A stretch of 64,000 nucleotides of DNA from Mesaphorura yosii (Eukaryota; Arthropoda; Collembola; Poduromorpha; Tullbergiidae): NCBI GenBank assembly GCA_009869945.1, contig WIXG01000042.1:248001-312000 (forward strand). Direction: 5' to 3'. The translations under genes and the position numbers were made by a program. Below, one piece after another: positions 50,601 to 63,090 of the stretch. Each line of letters starts with the position of its first letter. The first letter of the stretch is position 1. The notes below the pieces were generated by a model. It was not told the DNA's origin. It worked only from the letters and a program-made list of their open reading frames with translations, and did not search any database.

Positions 50601-53600
50601 ACATTTTGCAACTTTCTGGTGGCCAGAAGTCGATTGTGGCATTGTCGTTTCTCTTGGCCGTCCAACATGCAAATCCTCAGTGCTTGTACGTGTTTGATGA
50701 AGTTGATCAAGTAAGTTGTGATAAGAGGGTTTAACTGCAAATTAACATGATCTACTCAGTTAATTTTTTCTGCTCAGGCACTGGACCCGTCCTACCGTCA
50801 GGCAGTCGCGCAGAAAATGAAGGAGCTGTCGAACAATGCCCAATTCTTGTGCACGACTTTTCGGAAGGAATTTGTGGAATATGCCGATTCGTTCCTAGGT
50901 GTCAGTTTTCGCAATCAGGTAACCACTATTTTGTTATCTTTCAACAGTTTAAGCATTCGAATTTTTTATTTTGAATGACATGATTGAATTTCCCGCAGAA
51001 ATCACAAGTTCGTCCTGTCACTCGTGAAGAAGCTTTAGATTTCGTTCAGCCCGAAAACAGCGACTTATCAACACCTGGCTTAGATGAATCAATCCTTACA
51101 AGTTCTGGAGAACCGGAGCAAAGAGGAAGTAGCAGTAGCTTCGAAGCTAGAAATGGGTGACGAAAGACTCGTCGCATTAATTAGGCAACTAGCCAAGTTC
51201 GATTTAATTCAGCTATACTACTTCTGTTCCATTTCTTAATATTTACCCTTGTCAGCTTTTCTCGGTTAATAATTGGAAATTATTAAAAACACACAATCCT
51301 TTGTTTTCTCTTGTTTCTCTGATGTCTTGTTTTCGCGTATTTTGAAATCAATTGAATAAGTTGAGAATTCTCTTACAGCAGTAGGGACAAACAGAGAAGT
51401 GAATGTGACAAGGACACACTTCCAAAACCTGAATTCCTTTGAATAAGCTGTATCGACAGGTGACATTTCAATGTGTTTCGCAGGTAGACGCATATACTTA
51501 TTGACTGTTTGGTCTATTTTTAAAACGCGACATGTAGATTTGATTTCCTAGCTCCATTCCGACGTTTTAGTCTATCCACCCACGACAATGTTACCCGGCA
51601 CGACGTTCTTGCGTGGATGAGCACGGCGCAGCACAGCTGTTCTGACAGGCTTGTTCATGTACATATCAAAATCATCCTGGTTCTATCGAGTCTTGTTTTG
51701 ATACTTCCCAATTGAATTTTGTTTTTGATTTCCAACTACTAATTACAAGAAACCTTTTTTTTGGGGGGGGGGTATGAAAAGACCAGAAAGAAGGATCCTA
51801 AGTTTTGTGGACAGATTTTACATTCGTTCCATTCAAACGCTATCTTTGTTTCTTGCTGCGTCTTTGAAGTAGTACAATAAATTAAATTCGCAAGTTTGAT
51901 GCTAAAAAGCTTGAGGTCGCAAAGAGAGATTTCTCCAGTTTTTCAATCGCGCAAGATTAAAGACTCTGCGGTTCACCTTACCTTGAGTGGTTGTGACTCG
52001 AGCTCTAGCCAAATCACATTTGTTCCCAACCAAGATCACAGCTTTCTTCTGTGTCATTCGTTCTTGCCACAAATATCGGAGAATTTCACTTGCTATTCGG
52101 AAGCTGCTGCGGTCTGTGACAGAATATATCACAATGGTGGCATGTGGTTCGTAGGTCGCGATTGAATTCTCGACCTGTGGAGAAAAATGCGGTGCATTAT
52201 ACAAATTAGATTTCGATCTTGATAACAATGAAAAGCTACAAGCATTGGTTTTCGCGATTGTGACAGAGTGGCAGATTGGTTCAGAAATTCTTTGTGTCAC
52301 TGATATGTGATTTGTGATTTTTCACTGTGAAAGGTCATGCTAAGTGCCAACAACCTGAGGCTTTCTTCAGATGCAGTTTCTCTTCAATAATATTAAGTAC
52401 AAGAATCAATAACTATAAATAAAGATGTAAAAATAGATGCAAATGCATAACAAAATGCATAGAAATTCTTCTTCTGTTGGACAGGAAAGCTTGCAACGAG
52501 TATGGCCACCGGAATAAGCGAACAAGACAGAGTCCACGAATGGCGAGCCCATAATAAACTTTTGATGGAAGTAGCAAACAAAACTTTACTCGTCTCGACA
52601 TATTTATCTTTGAATATTGTTCCGCCCAATCATCTGCACCTGCACGTCTGAGCACAACTCCAGCCACACCTGTCCTTGCAAAGCATTACTGTTTAGTGTG
52701 AAGTACAAGCAAGATCGAAGAGGCGGCGAGTCGAACTTTGCGCTTAATTTGGAATCTTTCTATGGTCGTAACAAAGCGGAGTTGTTTTGCCTATTGCTAT
52801 TAAAAACTATTCTACGCAGTGTGCAGGTTGCGGCCAGGCGCTATTTTTACTATTTTAGCAAGCCTTGCGTTTGATCGCATCATAACATTAGTGGAAATCA
52901 TCACATGCAGAAAGTGGCAGAGGCATCACGTCAGGAATAATAATATCTCCACCTCAAAATCATCAAAGTCTCGGTTTTCGGTTCCAATTAAAAGCGCTCC
53001 CGATCTCCGGCCTCCAAAAACCGAACCATAAAATTTTAAGGTGTTTAAATTTAAATAATAATATACTGTATGCATTTCAATCACAATCACCGTCCTCAAC
53101 CGTCTCGAGAATGTAGAACGAGACCTTAGACTTCAGACTCCAGTTCCAGACATCTGTTCGTTAAGTTCAATCCAACCCCGCCAACGCTTCAGCCTAATTC
53201 CCAATTTCAAAGTTCCTAGGTTTCTACTTCACTTTTGTAATTCCGGAAACGTTGGAACGCCAGGGCTTTCACACCGGTTGCCCAAATGAGCTGAAACTTT
53301 CACCATAGATCTGGAATTTCATGAGTTTTCCAGTAGTGTGCTCGGTTTTGCTGAAGCACTCTTGGTTTGGGCTTTGGATAGGGGATAAATACATACTCCG
53401 GACCCTGTATGCCGTGTCTAATAAACGCTAAATGCAACCGTCTGCTTTGCCTCAACAAGAAAATCCAGGTCCGGCGAAGAAAACCCACACGGAAACTGGG
53501 AAATTGGCCATGCCATAAGGCTAACCTTCACCATTGAGCAATAAAACAAAGCAACAATAAAAACGCTTACAGTGAGGTAGTTACCGGTACTTAAATGTTA

Positions 53601-56600
53601 GGAAACACTGGCACGAAGATCGTAAAGCAGGAACTTACCGACATCTCGCTCGTTGGATGGTCGATAAAAACCATCTCCGACTCCCTGTTTTCAAGAAGAA
53701 CTGAGATGGTCTTTTCTCCAAACTCGTCGTCTGAAAGCCACAAACATATGAATTTAGTGCCTTTTATCGCAAGTCATTAGAATAAAAAATTCACGTCGAG
53801 AATTGATTGCCTTCCTTCACCCGCCCCTTCCGTGCTCTAGTAAATACGCGCTTTCTTTCTTCCAATGAAGTAATTTGACAAGCGCACGTTTGGCTGTCCA
53901 TTAAATGGCTGGTGTTCCTTGTGTGCTACGCGGAATCGGAGGCACAAAAATTTAATTTGGCCCGTGATCGCCAAGTTAACTTTACAACACGTTGGAACTG
54001 TCGAAGTTGAAATACGGCGGTGCTCGGTGTTCGTGCAGCCTTCGTCATGATATGAAAATTTATACCTTCATGAAAGCGTAGGATCGTAATGATTTGCAAA
54101 GGTCATCTTGTCTCTGTACACAAGTGCCAGTTTTAAAGCACAGCGATGTAATGATCGACGCTTACGCAAGCAGGAAGCGCGTAAAACACGTGCCTCATAA
54201 AACGAGCACTAAAAGTAAAAGCAGGCTCATGGCTGAATAAATGTAATTAATTATGAAGCAAGTCCTTAAAAATTTACAGCTCTTCTTTTTATTATTGTTT
54301 GACTTTCACCGTCAACCAATAATACAGCACACACAACTCCAAACACACGAAATAAGGCCCAGCAGCTTAACGTAAACGTGCACCACGTGTAATCGTTGAC
54401 CTACGCTTAGCAATGCAATGCACACGTTCTCATTAAAATTCCGGAAATTAAATTCGAGGCAATAAATTATTATAATTACGAGTACGAGATGGCAAAAGGG
54501 CCAGGTAAAGTGTCCGGAACTTTTCTCAACGTTGAGTCATTTTGTCTTGAATTAATTAGTGCGCACACGATCTGATTAATTGGACCGAAAAGTTAATGTT
54601 ATTGGACACGGTTGCAAAAGTTTGCAACTCTTTGAATTTTTGACTGCAAAACGTACAAAAGTCTCTGTTAACTTTTTTATGCCATTTCAAGGTTGCACTT
54701 GAAAGAACTTTGCCCTTTCTGCGGGGGAAATTATGTTCATGTTCATGGTTGTACTTTAAATTAAATTAACGTAAATCTTGACTTGCTTCTGAGAATGCTC
54801 AGGCAGAGCTGAACGCTTCCTCTCCGTGCAATCTAAAGTTGAGGCTTCTTTTGTGCACTGGAAGTATTCGGGAAAGGATAAGCTAGAAAGTTGACACAAG
54901 CTTTGATTTGAACCACTTGAAAGTTTCATCTTTTCATGCTCTCATACTTCAGAACCGGTTCTTGAACGTATCTGCTTGAATTCTTTTGTCCAAACTCGAA
55001 CTCTCAAAACGAGTAAAGAGAGCGAAATTTAAGGTGAAATTCTCCGCCGCAAAATATGCCACGCAGGATAAATAGCAAATCAGAGCGTAATACAGCACAG
55101 TTAAGGGAAAGCACGAACCGTTGATTAAACGGTGAAAGAATGATGACGTTTTCAATTGTACGAAATCTTCCACTGATGAGAGAGCGTGCTGCATTATCTG
55201 GTCTAAGATCTAACTTATCGTGCTCTAAGATTTAGTGCAGCCTACCGGTCTGAAATAGCCTAAGCAAGGGTGAAAGTAGTGACTATTGAGCAGTCGAAAC
55301 TGATACGGAATACGTCTATTATTCAGCATTGACCTCATTTGCCACGCTGTGCTGTAAATACAGAAATGTCGAATGTATATCGTCGAAATTCGAAGTACTT
55401 ACATCAAAGGAGGTGAAACGTAAAATGAATGAGGAAAGGCTTAGGCTGGGAATCAAAGAACTACAAGAAGTGATGATCACAGGTTGTTGTCGTAAACTGT
55501 CAGACACAGCGGATACCACCCGGGAGTATCGAAGCGTGTGCCAACAGTGAATGAAGGTTTAAGTTCCCTTTTAAGTCAACGCAATAAAAAACCTCAATGT
55601 GATATTTGCCGTTTCTTGCAGATTTATTGTAAAAGCCATCATTCTCTGTACAATTTCCACTAGACCCGTGACATTTTTTCGAGGCAAGGCTAAAGTTCAC
55701 GCAACATTTCCTCTTTCGAACGTTAATATTCATAATTCTTGAATGAATGAATTACTCTGCCCTGCCTTGCCTCTGGGAATACTTTCCTTTGTGAAGGACA
55801 AAACACTTGAATGATTACTTTTCCTGTTGAGGTCACAGTTTAAAGTCTGTTTTGATGATGTTAATGTAAAATTCGGCCATTGTGCTCGATCTCTTTGATG
55901 AAACCCATTCCCGTTGTAGCCCCGAACTTGCCACTTGTAACACCTGCGTCATGTCAGCCCATTTGCGTAATATGAAGTGTACGTATCGGTTTTGGGTTTG
56001 CTTTGTGTGTTTACATACTTCGAATTTGCAATCAATCAAATATGCGGGCCTACCTAATGAGGCGTCGTACGTGTTAATGTACTCAGAGGTCATGAACTGA
56101 GTTAACAACGATGATTTTCCAACACCCGATGCACCGAGAAGCACAATGCGATATTTCGCTAATCGGTCATCGTCTTCTTCGGATGAAATGGCCGAACTTC
56201 CACAGCACGAGCCTTCCAACGGCGACTTTTCCCCGCTGAGGTTGTTTTCTCTGTAAATAAACCAGGCAGGGAGTCAGGCAAAGAGTGAGAGCATTCTTGT
56301 GAGAGAGAAAACGCGATTCAAGCACTCACCTGCTGTTTGATGAAGCCATGCTAATGTTTGATCTGGATCTCCTTGGAATAAGCGAATCGCCACAGTTGAC
56401 GACGCCTTTGTTCGTGATGCTGAACGTGCGAAGTCGATAAATGTCATCATGCAGGCGTGATCGAATATTGTAACCTCCTTCGGGTAAACTGCAGACACGT
56501 GGGCGCACATAATCAGCAACTGCAAAACCATGGAATGACAATTATTATGCTCTGCCCTTCAAGGCTTCAGTCAGCCTTAAAAGGACCTCGTAAAATGTCT

Positions 56601-59600
56601 TGTCACTTTACTTAATGCTTCCATTTTACTTGACTAAGTCGCTAAGTGTTGTTATTTCCAAAAGCAAAGTCTTGCTTTCCTGAGAACACTCGTCTTGCAC
56701 GCGTATGCTTTCAATTCTTTTATTTTATAAGGCTTTCTACATTAAATGCCTTGTAACACTTTGAGCTGTCAACAGCTTTTCTCTCGTCTTGGTCAAACAG
56801 ATACTTTTCTTTTGAAAACAAGGCCCTTTTAATATTCAAGCATCAGGCGTACTTTCTCCAGCTTCTTTTGCAACATTTTTCCGGCTCACTCATAATAATA
56901 AATAAAAGCTTTGGTTTAATAGCTTTGTTTGTAGGCGTATTCCTCGAAATGAATGCGTAGCGAAGAATTGCTGCTTATGCTTTTTTGATTTTTTGGGGAC
57001 TGCTAGTCTCGTGTGTGTTGTTTTTCTTTGTGCTGAAAAATTGGAGAGTTTTTAGTATCAACCATATTCAGGTATTACCACGACATGTAGTTACATGTAT
57101 AGTACAGTTCAAAGTAAAGTACGTGTCAGCAGCTTTAAATTACGAGAACGCTTTCGAGGGAGCGGAACCAGGAATTTCATCCTGGAATGAAAGCATTTCG
57201 TTTCTTTTTTTCGCAGAAATACGACAAATGTATCATATCAGCTCGTGTACAACACAACAAAATGAATTCTTATTATAACGAAGCGTGTATCTATGTTCTT
57301 ATCTCCGGAGCATAAAAGAGATTCGGTTTTGTTATGTTGCGTATTCCGTGTGTACTACGTATCCATTTCGTCTCACGCGACTTCAGAACTACGAACGCCA
57401 GCTCAGACGCGTTCCTGGAACTGGGCTCATTTTTAATGTAACATGCGTGTATCCAGTTTCAGGTATTACGTGTAATGACGATGACAAGAGTATCAGTTTT
57501 CTCCGGCTTCGAGTGGGTCGTGTCAACCCTTTAATGTTGATGCTAGACAGACAGGCACCGAGCTGCTAGGATTTCTGGGGCAAAGCGCAGCCTAGTGTTT
57601 ATGCTCATTTGTTTAGCGTGCAGCATATTCGTTTGTCATATAACCAGGCATATCGAGTGAAGTTCTCGTTCATTTTTTAAGCTCTGCACTTGTTCCCGGT
57701 GCTGGATCTGAATTGACACAGCTGCAGCCTAACGTTGCCAATCTCATTCAGATTATGCCAAAAACTCAAGTAGCATTTATTTGAATGAAGTTGAGGACTC
57801 AGTCGTGGCCGTAACTCTGACGAAGAACAACATTTCCATATCCAAGTTTCTTGAACGTGGGCACGAGCAATTTGTCGAGATGAGACGACAGGACGAGCAA
57901 ATTATATTAAAATGTATGCTGATAATGAATGAAGAAAGAAACTATAATTCATGCTTGCGTGGCAGTCTCGAAGCGCCGCTCAGTCCGTGTCCACAGTCTA
58001 CATGTACAGTGAAGACGAACCATTATTATTGCGTGGCAGCGAGTGCAATATTTTTTGTAATATTCTGACAGCGTGAAAGTAGCTATCTGAGCCTGCAGAC
58101 ACTGGACGCCTACTCTTCACAAGTGAAATCAACTGTACTAGACCAGAGACTAAGGAACCTTGTGCTCGTGAGTTGGAGATGCTTGCCCTTTTTGTAGGCT
58201 TGGCTTTCTTTTCTGTTCTCATCTTCATTTTATTTGATTACGGAAGCCTAATTTAATTTTTCGTGTGGCTCCAGCATAATTTGTTTCCAATGTTCACTAA
58301 CGAAAAGGTGGGATGAGCGACCTTTCTTTCGCTAAGATCAGACACATGCAACATGGCATGTGACAATTTGAAGAAGAGACTTTGTCATTTCCTATCACGA
58401 CAGTCCAAAGATTCCTCAATTAGTACAAGTCTGAAAGTCAAAGATTCCTCTGCTTCACAGTCTGCTCAGGAAATTCGGCCCAAGGTCAATTAATTATGGC
58501 TCAGGGACAGGAATTTTGATTCTCAGCGTCTAATCGGATGAATGTCAAGTTCATTCGAGAATCATGAATCAAAGTCCAATTAACATCACATTAGAAGCTT
58601 TTAGAACTTTCTCATTTCCCAGCGTTCTTTAAAAACGTAGCACAACACAATTTCGAAATTGGAGCTTGCTAACGGAACATCATCAACATAAACGAATAAT
58701 AAGGCCATGCAAACTTTTCATGTTGACTTTAAACTTGATCTCAATACAATTCAATTTTGGAAATACTCGCCACGCAGCATGTGGGCTCGAGCCCAATATT
58801 GTGGCAGATTGAAATACAAAAGTGTGTATTTCCATATTTTTAATAATAAAGATTTCTTTTATTGTCAACAAGACGTAGAAGGCCGAGGCAAAAGGACAAA
58901 TATTGCATACGCAGCAAAAGCACAATTGCACTTGAAGAAATAAGCACAAAAGACAAAAATACGCATCCAATTTGGGCACATAATCTCCGCAACTCCGAAC
59001 TCGTCCATTCTTTTTTATGCTTGTTGTAGCAACTTATCACATGATTGCTACTTGACAATAAAATATGAATAAAATACTGACTTCTTATTTGACTGCTCAT
59101 TTTTGGGTGGTTAGCTGTCGTATTGGTATTTGTATAGGAAAATCCACAGACGAAGATGGCCGAGCGCTTCAAACTTCAACAAATACGGGTCTTGTCAGCA
59201 AGGACTCGATTGATGATGCCATATGTGTACATTCAAATTAAATTGGACCGACCCAGATCCAACGCATGCGGAGCATGAATGTCTTTTTAAGTTCGCCATT
59301 TGCTACGACAAATTGCATCCTTTGCATCCAGACACAAAAAGGAAGACAAAATCAATAACAATCGTGTCTGTTATATTTTGACTGTAAGGCTTATCTCGCC
59401 GTCGTTATTCACGATCATTAAGAATTGTGTGCAGTTTTGACGACAAGCCCGAAGTTTATTATTATGCCCACTTAGAAACTTCCAAAAACTGAAGTTATTC
59501 TGAGATAAGTGAGAAAGTTGCAAATAGAACGTGCAATGCCTGCACTCAACACAATAGCTCAATTCGCATTTTTGCTGTCACTACTTCTATTGCTTATAGC

Positions 59601-62600
59601 AACAGCAACTTTTGCTAAAAGTAAAACTGGTAAAACTGAATTCTATCGTGAGTGCAAACATTTCGAACTTCATTTTGAAGCAGTACCTGGAAGCCGAACC
59701 GCACCAGTACCTCGTTCTTTATCCTCTGCTCTGCAATTAAACTGAGTAATTGATCTTCTGCCTCTTACTCGAGGATGCGCTGCCGGTATCTTGAGTTTTT
59801 CTCTTGGACTTCATGATAATTCAGTTGGGGGACAATTGAATCAGTGGTCGGACTCAAATCAATTCCAGAGTCTAAATTTTAAATTAATAGAAGTTCGAAC
59901 TGGAGATGCACTTGAACCAGTAAAAGCAAACCAAAAGGGAGTCCAGACTCGCTTTTGCAAAAGTAAGTTTTATTGCTTGCCTTATGAATATACTTTTGCT
60001 GAGGTTGTCACGTGACAACAAAATTTTGCTTTTGTATAAGGAACTAAAGCAACAGAAGCAACCAAGCGAATGGAACTAATGAAACCATTAGTTAACAACT
60101 GTCGTTAGATTCAAAACGGTGCAATTTAGGAAACAAGAAAATTGCATGATCTCCGCAGCCCGAGTCGTCACCTGATAAATGTGTGGTGTATAGCAACAAA
60201 TTGATTTGAGTTCAAACGGCACGATCGCACAGCACGTGCGTACACGATCTGGAAGATCTTCAGCGTGACATGCTTTATGCAATTCGTGATTAGCTTTGCA
60301 TTTCTAATTTGCGCAAAAGATCCGAAACCGAACTTTCTTTCAAACCTTTCCATTGATCCATGAAAAAATAGACTGACAAAGCTACACGTGGCTTTGATGA
60401 ACAATGCAATAAAGAAAGAAATGGTAATGCTAAAACGTATCTTTGTCCGTCTATCGAATTCCGGATTTATGGAATGCTGGATTCACGGCCTCGAGGCCAC
60501 GCGCCGATGCGCGGACGAGCCGCCACTTGTTACAAAGCTCAGCAGCAACGGCTTAAAGGAAAATGTGAATCCATTGAAGTATCAGAAAGCGTGAGAAAAT
60601 TCCCAAGATTTCGTGTCTTCAAGATTCCTTCAGCGCGTGTTGCCTTCTTTTTTCTTTCTCTTGAAAAGATTGTTTCTAGCGTGCTTATTATTATTTCTGG
60701 GATTCTACAAAAAAATTGGAGAATTGACGTAGAATGGTATTGTCCGGAGAGACTTGCCTTCCTTTATGGTTCAATATGAATATTGAAATGATTAGTAGAA
60801 GCGTTACATAGATCAAGTGTGAGGTCAGAAATGGAAGAAGATAATAAACTCCTTCTCCGTGATTAATTGCTGTAAAATCGACGTTCTTACGAGACTTTTG
60901 TCGAGAGACGTCATTTTGGAATGTCGAATTTTGGCGGATTTCTAGTTTCTGGTTTTACTGACCTAAAGCATAGCTCCAATCGGTTGGACCATAGTGGAAA
61001 TTAAATACAGAAAGTTTTTAAGTAATTTATTAAACCGCTGTAATTTACTACCAAAACACAAGAGCCACGAGTTTACTTAGTGGCGCTTCCAATAAAACAT
61101 ATGGCCGAGGCTCCACGTGTGTCGGTCTTCCTTTACAAGTAAGTTCCTACGAGCAAAGTTATTGATGAATGCAGTAAATAGACAGAACAGTGCATTATAA
61201 GCGCTGCGCTCGAGCCGTGTTCCATCACTTTCTCTTCACGAGAATACGTAATCTATTAAGCACTTGAGCAGAGTGCAGAGAGCAGAGAGCAGTGAGCCCT
61301 GCGCGGGAAACAAAAGGTTTTTAACTACTTTGCTCCGAAGCAGCGAAAAATTCGGAAAGCATGGGAAAGTAAGTTTCTGTTTTGATTGCATAAATCCAAA
61401 ATTTCGTCCGCTTTCATGTCGGCTGCCGGCGCGGCGTGAAGGACCACTAGCGCACGTTGGAGAGAAAATGGAATTTCTGTGCTCCAATAATTTCATACAC
61501 TTCAGACCTTTTGCTAATATTAACTTATCCGTCCGGAGGAGTATATGCCAATGCCACGTCGTACTTCATTACGAACTTTTCCCAAAAACATCAGTCTGTT
61601 TGTGAAGGTTTCAACGTTAATTGATTCTGCTGTCGATTTACTCGCTCGTGTCCTGACTGCCCCTGTAAGAGTCAAATTCCTTACTGCTTCGCAAAGCATA
61701 ATTGTCAAGCTGTTACTGAAATTGAATTTTTAAGTGCATGAGAGTTTTGCAATTTAAAGTTCATTACGGCACGAATGGGTGGACTGAACTTTAGCTGAAT
61801 GACCACGCGAATAATGGAAAATAGAAACACTCAGACTGCGCCTAGTCGCGTAAGCCTCCAGCTTTCGGAGAAATTGGCTAAGCAGCATCCGAACGGCCAC
61901 TTGGCTGGCTTTTGTTCATCATTAGCAATTACGCTTTCGTACCCAATCATCACATGTCGGATCATGCCTAGTTTTGCCTTGTTTTGCTTCACATTGGGTC
62001 TGCTAATGGGAAATGGTGTGCCATATGAAGAGGACCTCATTATCAACGGGAGGCGATAACATGCGTCGTGGCCTCGCCGTAGGTGGTGAATGAATTTGCG
62101 GATCAATCATGCGAAAATAGAAACAAGAAAAATTGTTGCTGTTGTTGCCACTTCCAAGTTTCTCCTAATGAAGTGAAAAACGCTACGTTGAGCAACGTGC
62201 AAAGAAGGCTTGGTGGACTGCAATCTTCGGTATCGTTGAGTACGCATAGTGAGCAATATTTCCAGCTCATAACTCGTTTGTATCACGAAGTGCCCTGCGA
62301 ACATGACTTTTGCAGCAAATACAGAGACTCTTGACTCCAAATCATTATTTTGCTTCAAAGATTTCGAGTTTCATTCAATCTCAAGATCATCTGAACGATA
62401 ACAAGACAAGGACATTGAAGATCTGTCGCAAAACTACAGACTCAGTATTTGCTCTGAATCGACAGTAATCTTGATAGCGAACTGATGAACTGTCGCCCGG
62501 AGTTGGTAATTGGATGAAATTTTGATTGAATCTCAAAAGTTAAGATAAAGCATGATTTCACTCCAATCAAAAAAGTACGCGCTCTAATTTATTGCCGGAC

Positions 62601-63090
62601 TTCCGCGACAAATCATTTGACGTGAATATTGCAAATCTCTTTGGCTTTAGCCTTTATCTGAACGTTTTGGAATAACTCAACTAAAAAGAGTTCATATTAT
62701 GCATAACTTACCAGGCAATTCGAGGAAATTTGATTGTCTTCTCTTCGCCAGCCGGTACGATGTTCTTGGGCTTGGTGTGGGCAGTGGACTCGTGTCACCG
62801 CCCGTGTGCGTCGTGGATTGCGATTCCCTCGAACTCTTACGCGAAGCCAGGAACGCTAATTTCCCTCTTGGGCTGATACAGGGCGAGTTCGGGCGCGATG
62901 CCGCTGCCGACGAAGGAGAATGTAAGGGTGAGAGCGATGATTCAACCGGATTTGTTGATCTTGATATCAAGGAGCAGTCAGCCGTAAAATCTGTGGTGTC
63001 CGTGTAGTCTGAGCTTCCGGAGACGCCCGTGGAAGATTTCCATTGGAGAGGTGTAGGACGAGGTCGAGGATGTCGCCTTCTTGTGCTCAT
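44654..63090 (-). CDS. Rgk: RGK-family small GTPase, tandem copy IV (six exons, 444 residues) hosting SMC3 in its last intron
   Basis: Exons in transcript order: A 63090-62712, B 56519-56330, C 56250-56054, D 53730-53639, E 52174-51982, F 44937-44654, in the same phases as the other copies. Exon A begins MSTRRRHPRPRPTPLQWKS and ends RRQSNFLELPG. The P-loop GASGVGKSS is at residues 229-237; the G3 region is FIDHPTSEMS; the G4 box GNKCDL; the G5 box ETSSGIQHN. A strongly basic tail (KKDHKKKKHIHTH) likely aids membrane binding, and the protein ends SKSCENLHVL. Intron 5 is 7.0 kb and encloses the complete plus-strand SMC3-like gene, while intron 1 (6.2 kb) holds a candidate small secreted-protein gene. 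Exon F can only belong to this copy, since copy III has its own exon F and no other RGK exons lie between 44937 and 51982. The frame is open upstream of 63090; the start was set by similarity to copy II. Confidence 0.9.
46480..46823 (+). promoter_or_regulatory. probable 5' UTR and promoter of the SMC3-like gene, with a 5' UTR intron
   Basis: A good donor (CAAGTAAGT, intron from 46726) and acceptor (GATTGCAG, to 46798) define a 73-bp intron, followed by 25 nt of leader before the ATG at 46824. Initiator-like CTCAGT strings lie near 46518 and 46546. No TATA box was seen, as expected for a housekeeping-type promoter. The transcription start is not fixed by the sequence. Confidence 0.4.
46824..51160 (+). 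CDS. SMC3: SMC3-like cohesin subunit, divergent, nested in an RGK intron (nine coding exons, 1235 residues)
   Basis: Coding exons 46824-48804, 48894-49080, 49198-49512, 49578-49749, 49822-50168, 50236-50434, 50507-50710, 50778-50918, 50999-51160; introns are 65-117 bp with GT/AG ends. Length fits SMC3 (about 1200 residues). SMC3 pairs with SMC1 and a kleisin to form the ATP-driven cohesin ring. Seen: start MHIKEV (SMC3 MYIKQV), Walker A GRNGSGKS (31-38), Lys-Lys at 106-107 in GGKKDKFF (the ESCO-acetylated pair), Q-loop VQQGRINQLA (136-145), first coiled coil to about 480, hinge about 490-660 with FETAVHVAAGAKLFHHIV, second coiled coil, signature LSGGQKS (1103-1109), Walker B LYVFDEVDQALD, and CTTFRKEF near the end. 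It lacks the conserved REVAGTRVYDER stretch after the Q-loop. The loop before the signature motif is short. It is probably a fast-evolving paralogue, possibly with a germline role; that is inference. Confidence 0.93.
51282..51287 (+). terminator. possible poly(A) signal of the SMC3-like gene
   Basis: ATTAAA, the common variant poly(A) signal, about 120 nt after the TGA at 51158-51160. No AATAAA is closer. Confidence 0.3.
51755..51772. repeat. T8-G10 homopolymer tract
   Basis: Eight T followed by ten G in the gap between the SMC3-like gene and RGK exon E of copy IV. Such a tract is prone to length change and sequencing error. Confidence 0.8.
53731..56053. other. intron 3 of RGK copy IV
   Basis: 2.3 kb with no supported gene or repeat. 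Intron 4 of this copy (52175-53638) is also featureless. Confidence 0.45.
56520..62711. other. intron 1 of RGK copy IV
   Basis: 6.2 kb, the longest first intron of the array. Apart from the candidate secreted-protein gene at 59536-60108 I see no gene. A plus-strand frame at 57781-58068 looks mildly coding but has no start context, partner exons or domain. Confidence 0.45.
59536..60108 (+). CDS. candidate small secreted protein nested in intron 1 of RGK copy IV (three exons)
   Basis: Exon 1 59536-59647 begins with a strong signal peptide: MPALNTIAQFAF, then LLSLLLLLIATATFA, likely cut before KSKTGK. A donor GTGAGT follows. Exon 2 ends at 59962 before GTAAGT and could start at 59747 (acceptor CTGAG) or 59825 (acceptor TTCAG); both keep the same frame. 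Exon 3 is 60041-60108, ending in TAG. The product would be 131 or 105 residues, with a basic C-terminal half including VQTRFCKRTK and final NNCR. AATAAA lies at 60408-60413. Three phase-compatible exons with usable splice sites and a signal peptide make a gene plausible, but nothing in the sequence resembles a known family and the model rests on splice reading alone. It would be transcribed against its RGK host. Confidence 0.4.

Noticed and set aside
57781-58068. 95-residue plus-strand frame in intron 1 of RGK copy IV
   Set aside because: Some stretches look coding, but there are no partner exons, no recognisable domain and no start context.
8227-63090. One giant RGK gene with alternative exon cassettes instead of four genes
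   Set aside because: Each set has its own start exon, complete A-F order and its own stop codon and family C-terminus, so four separate genes is the simpler reading.
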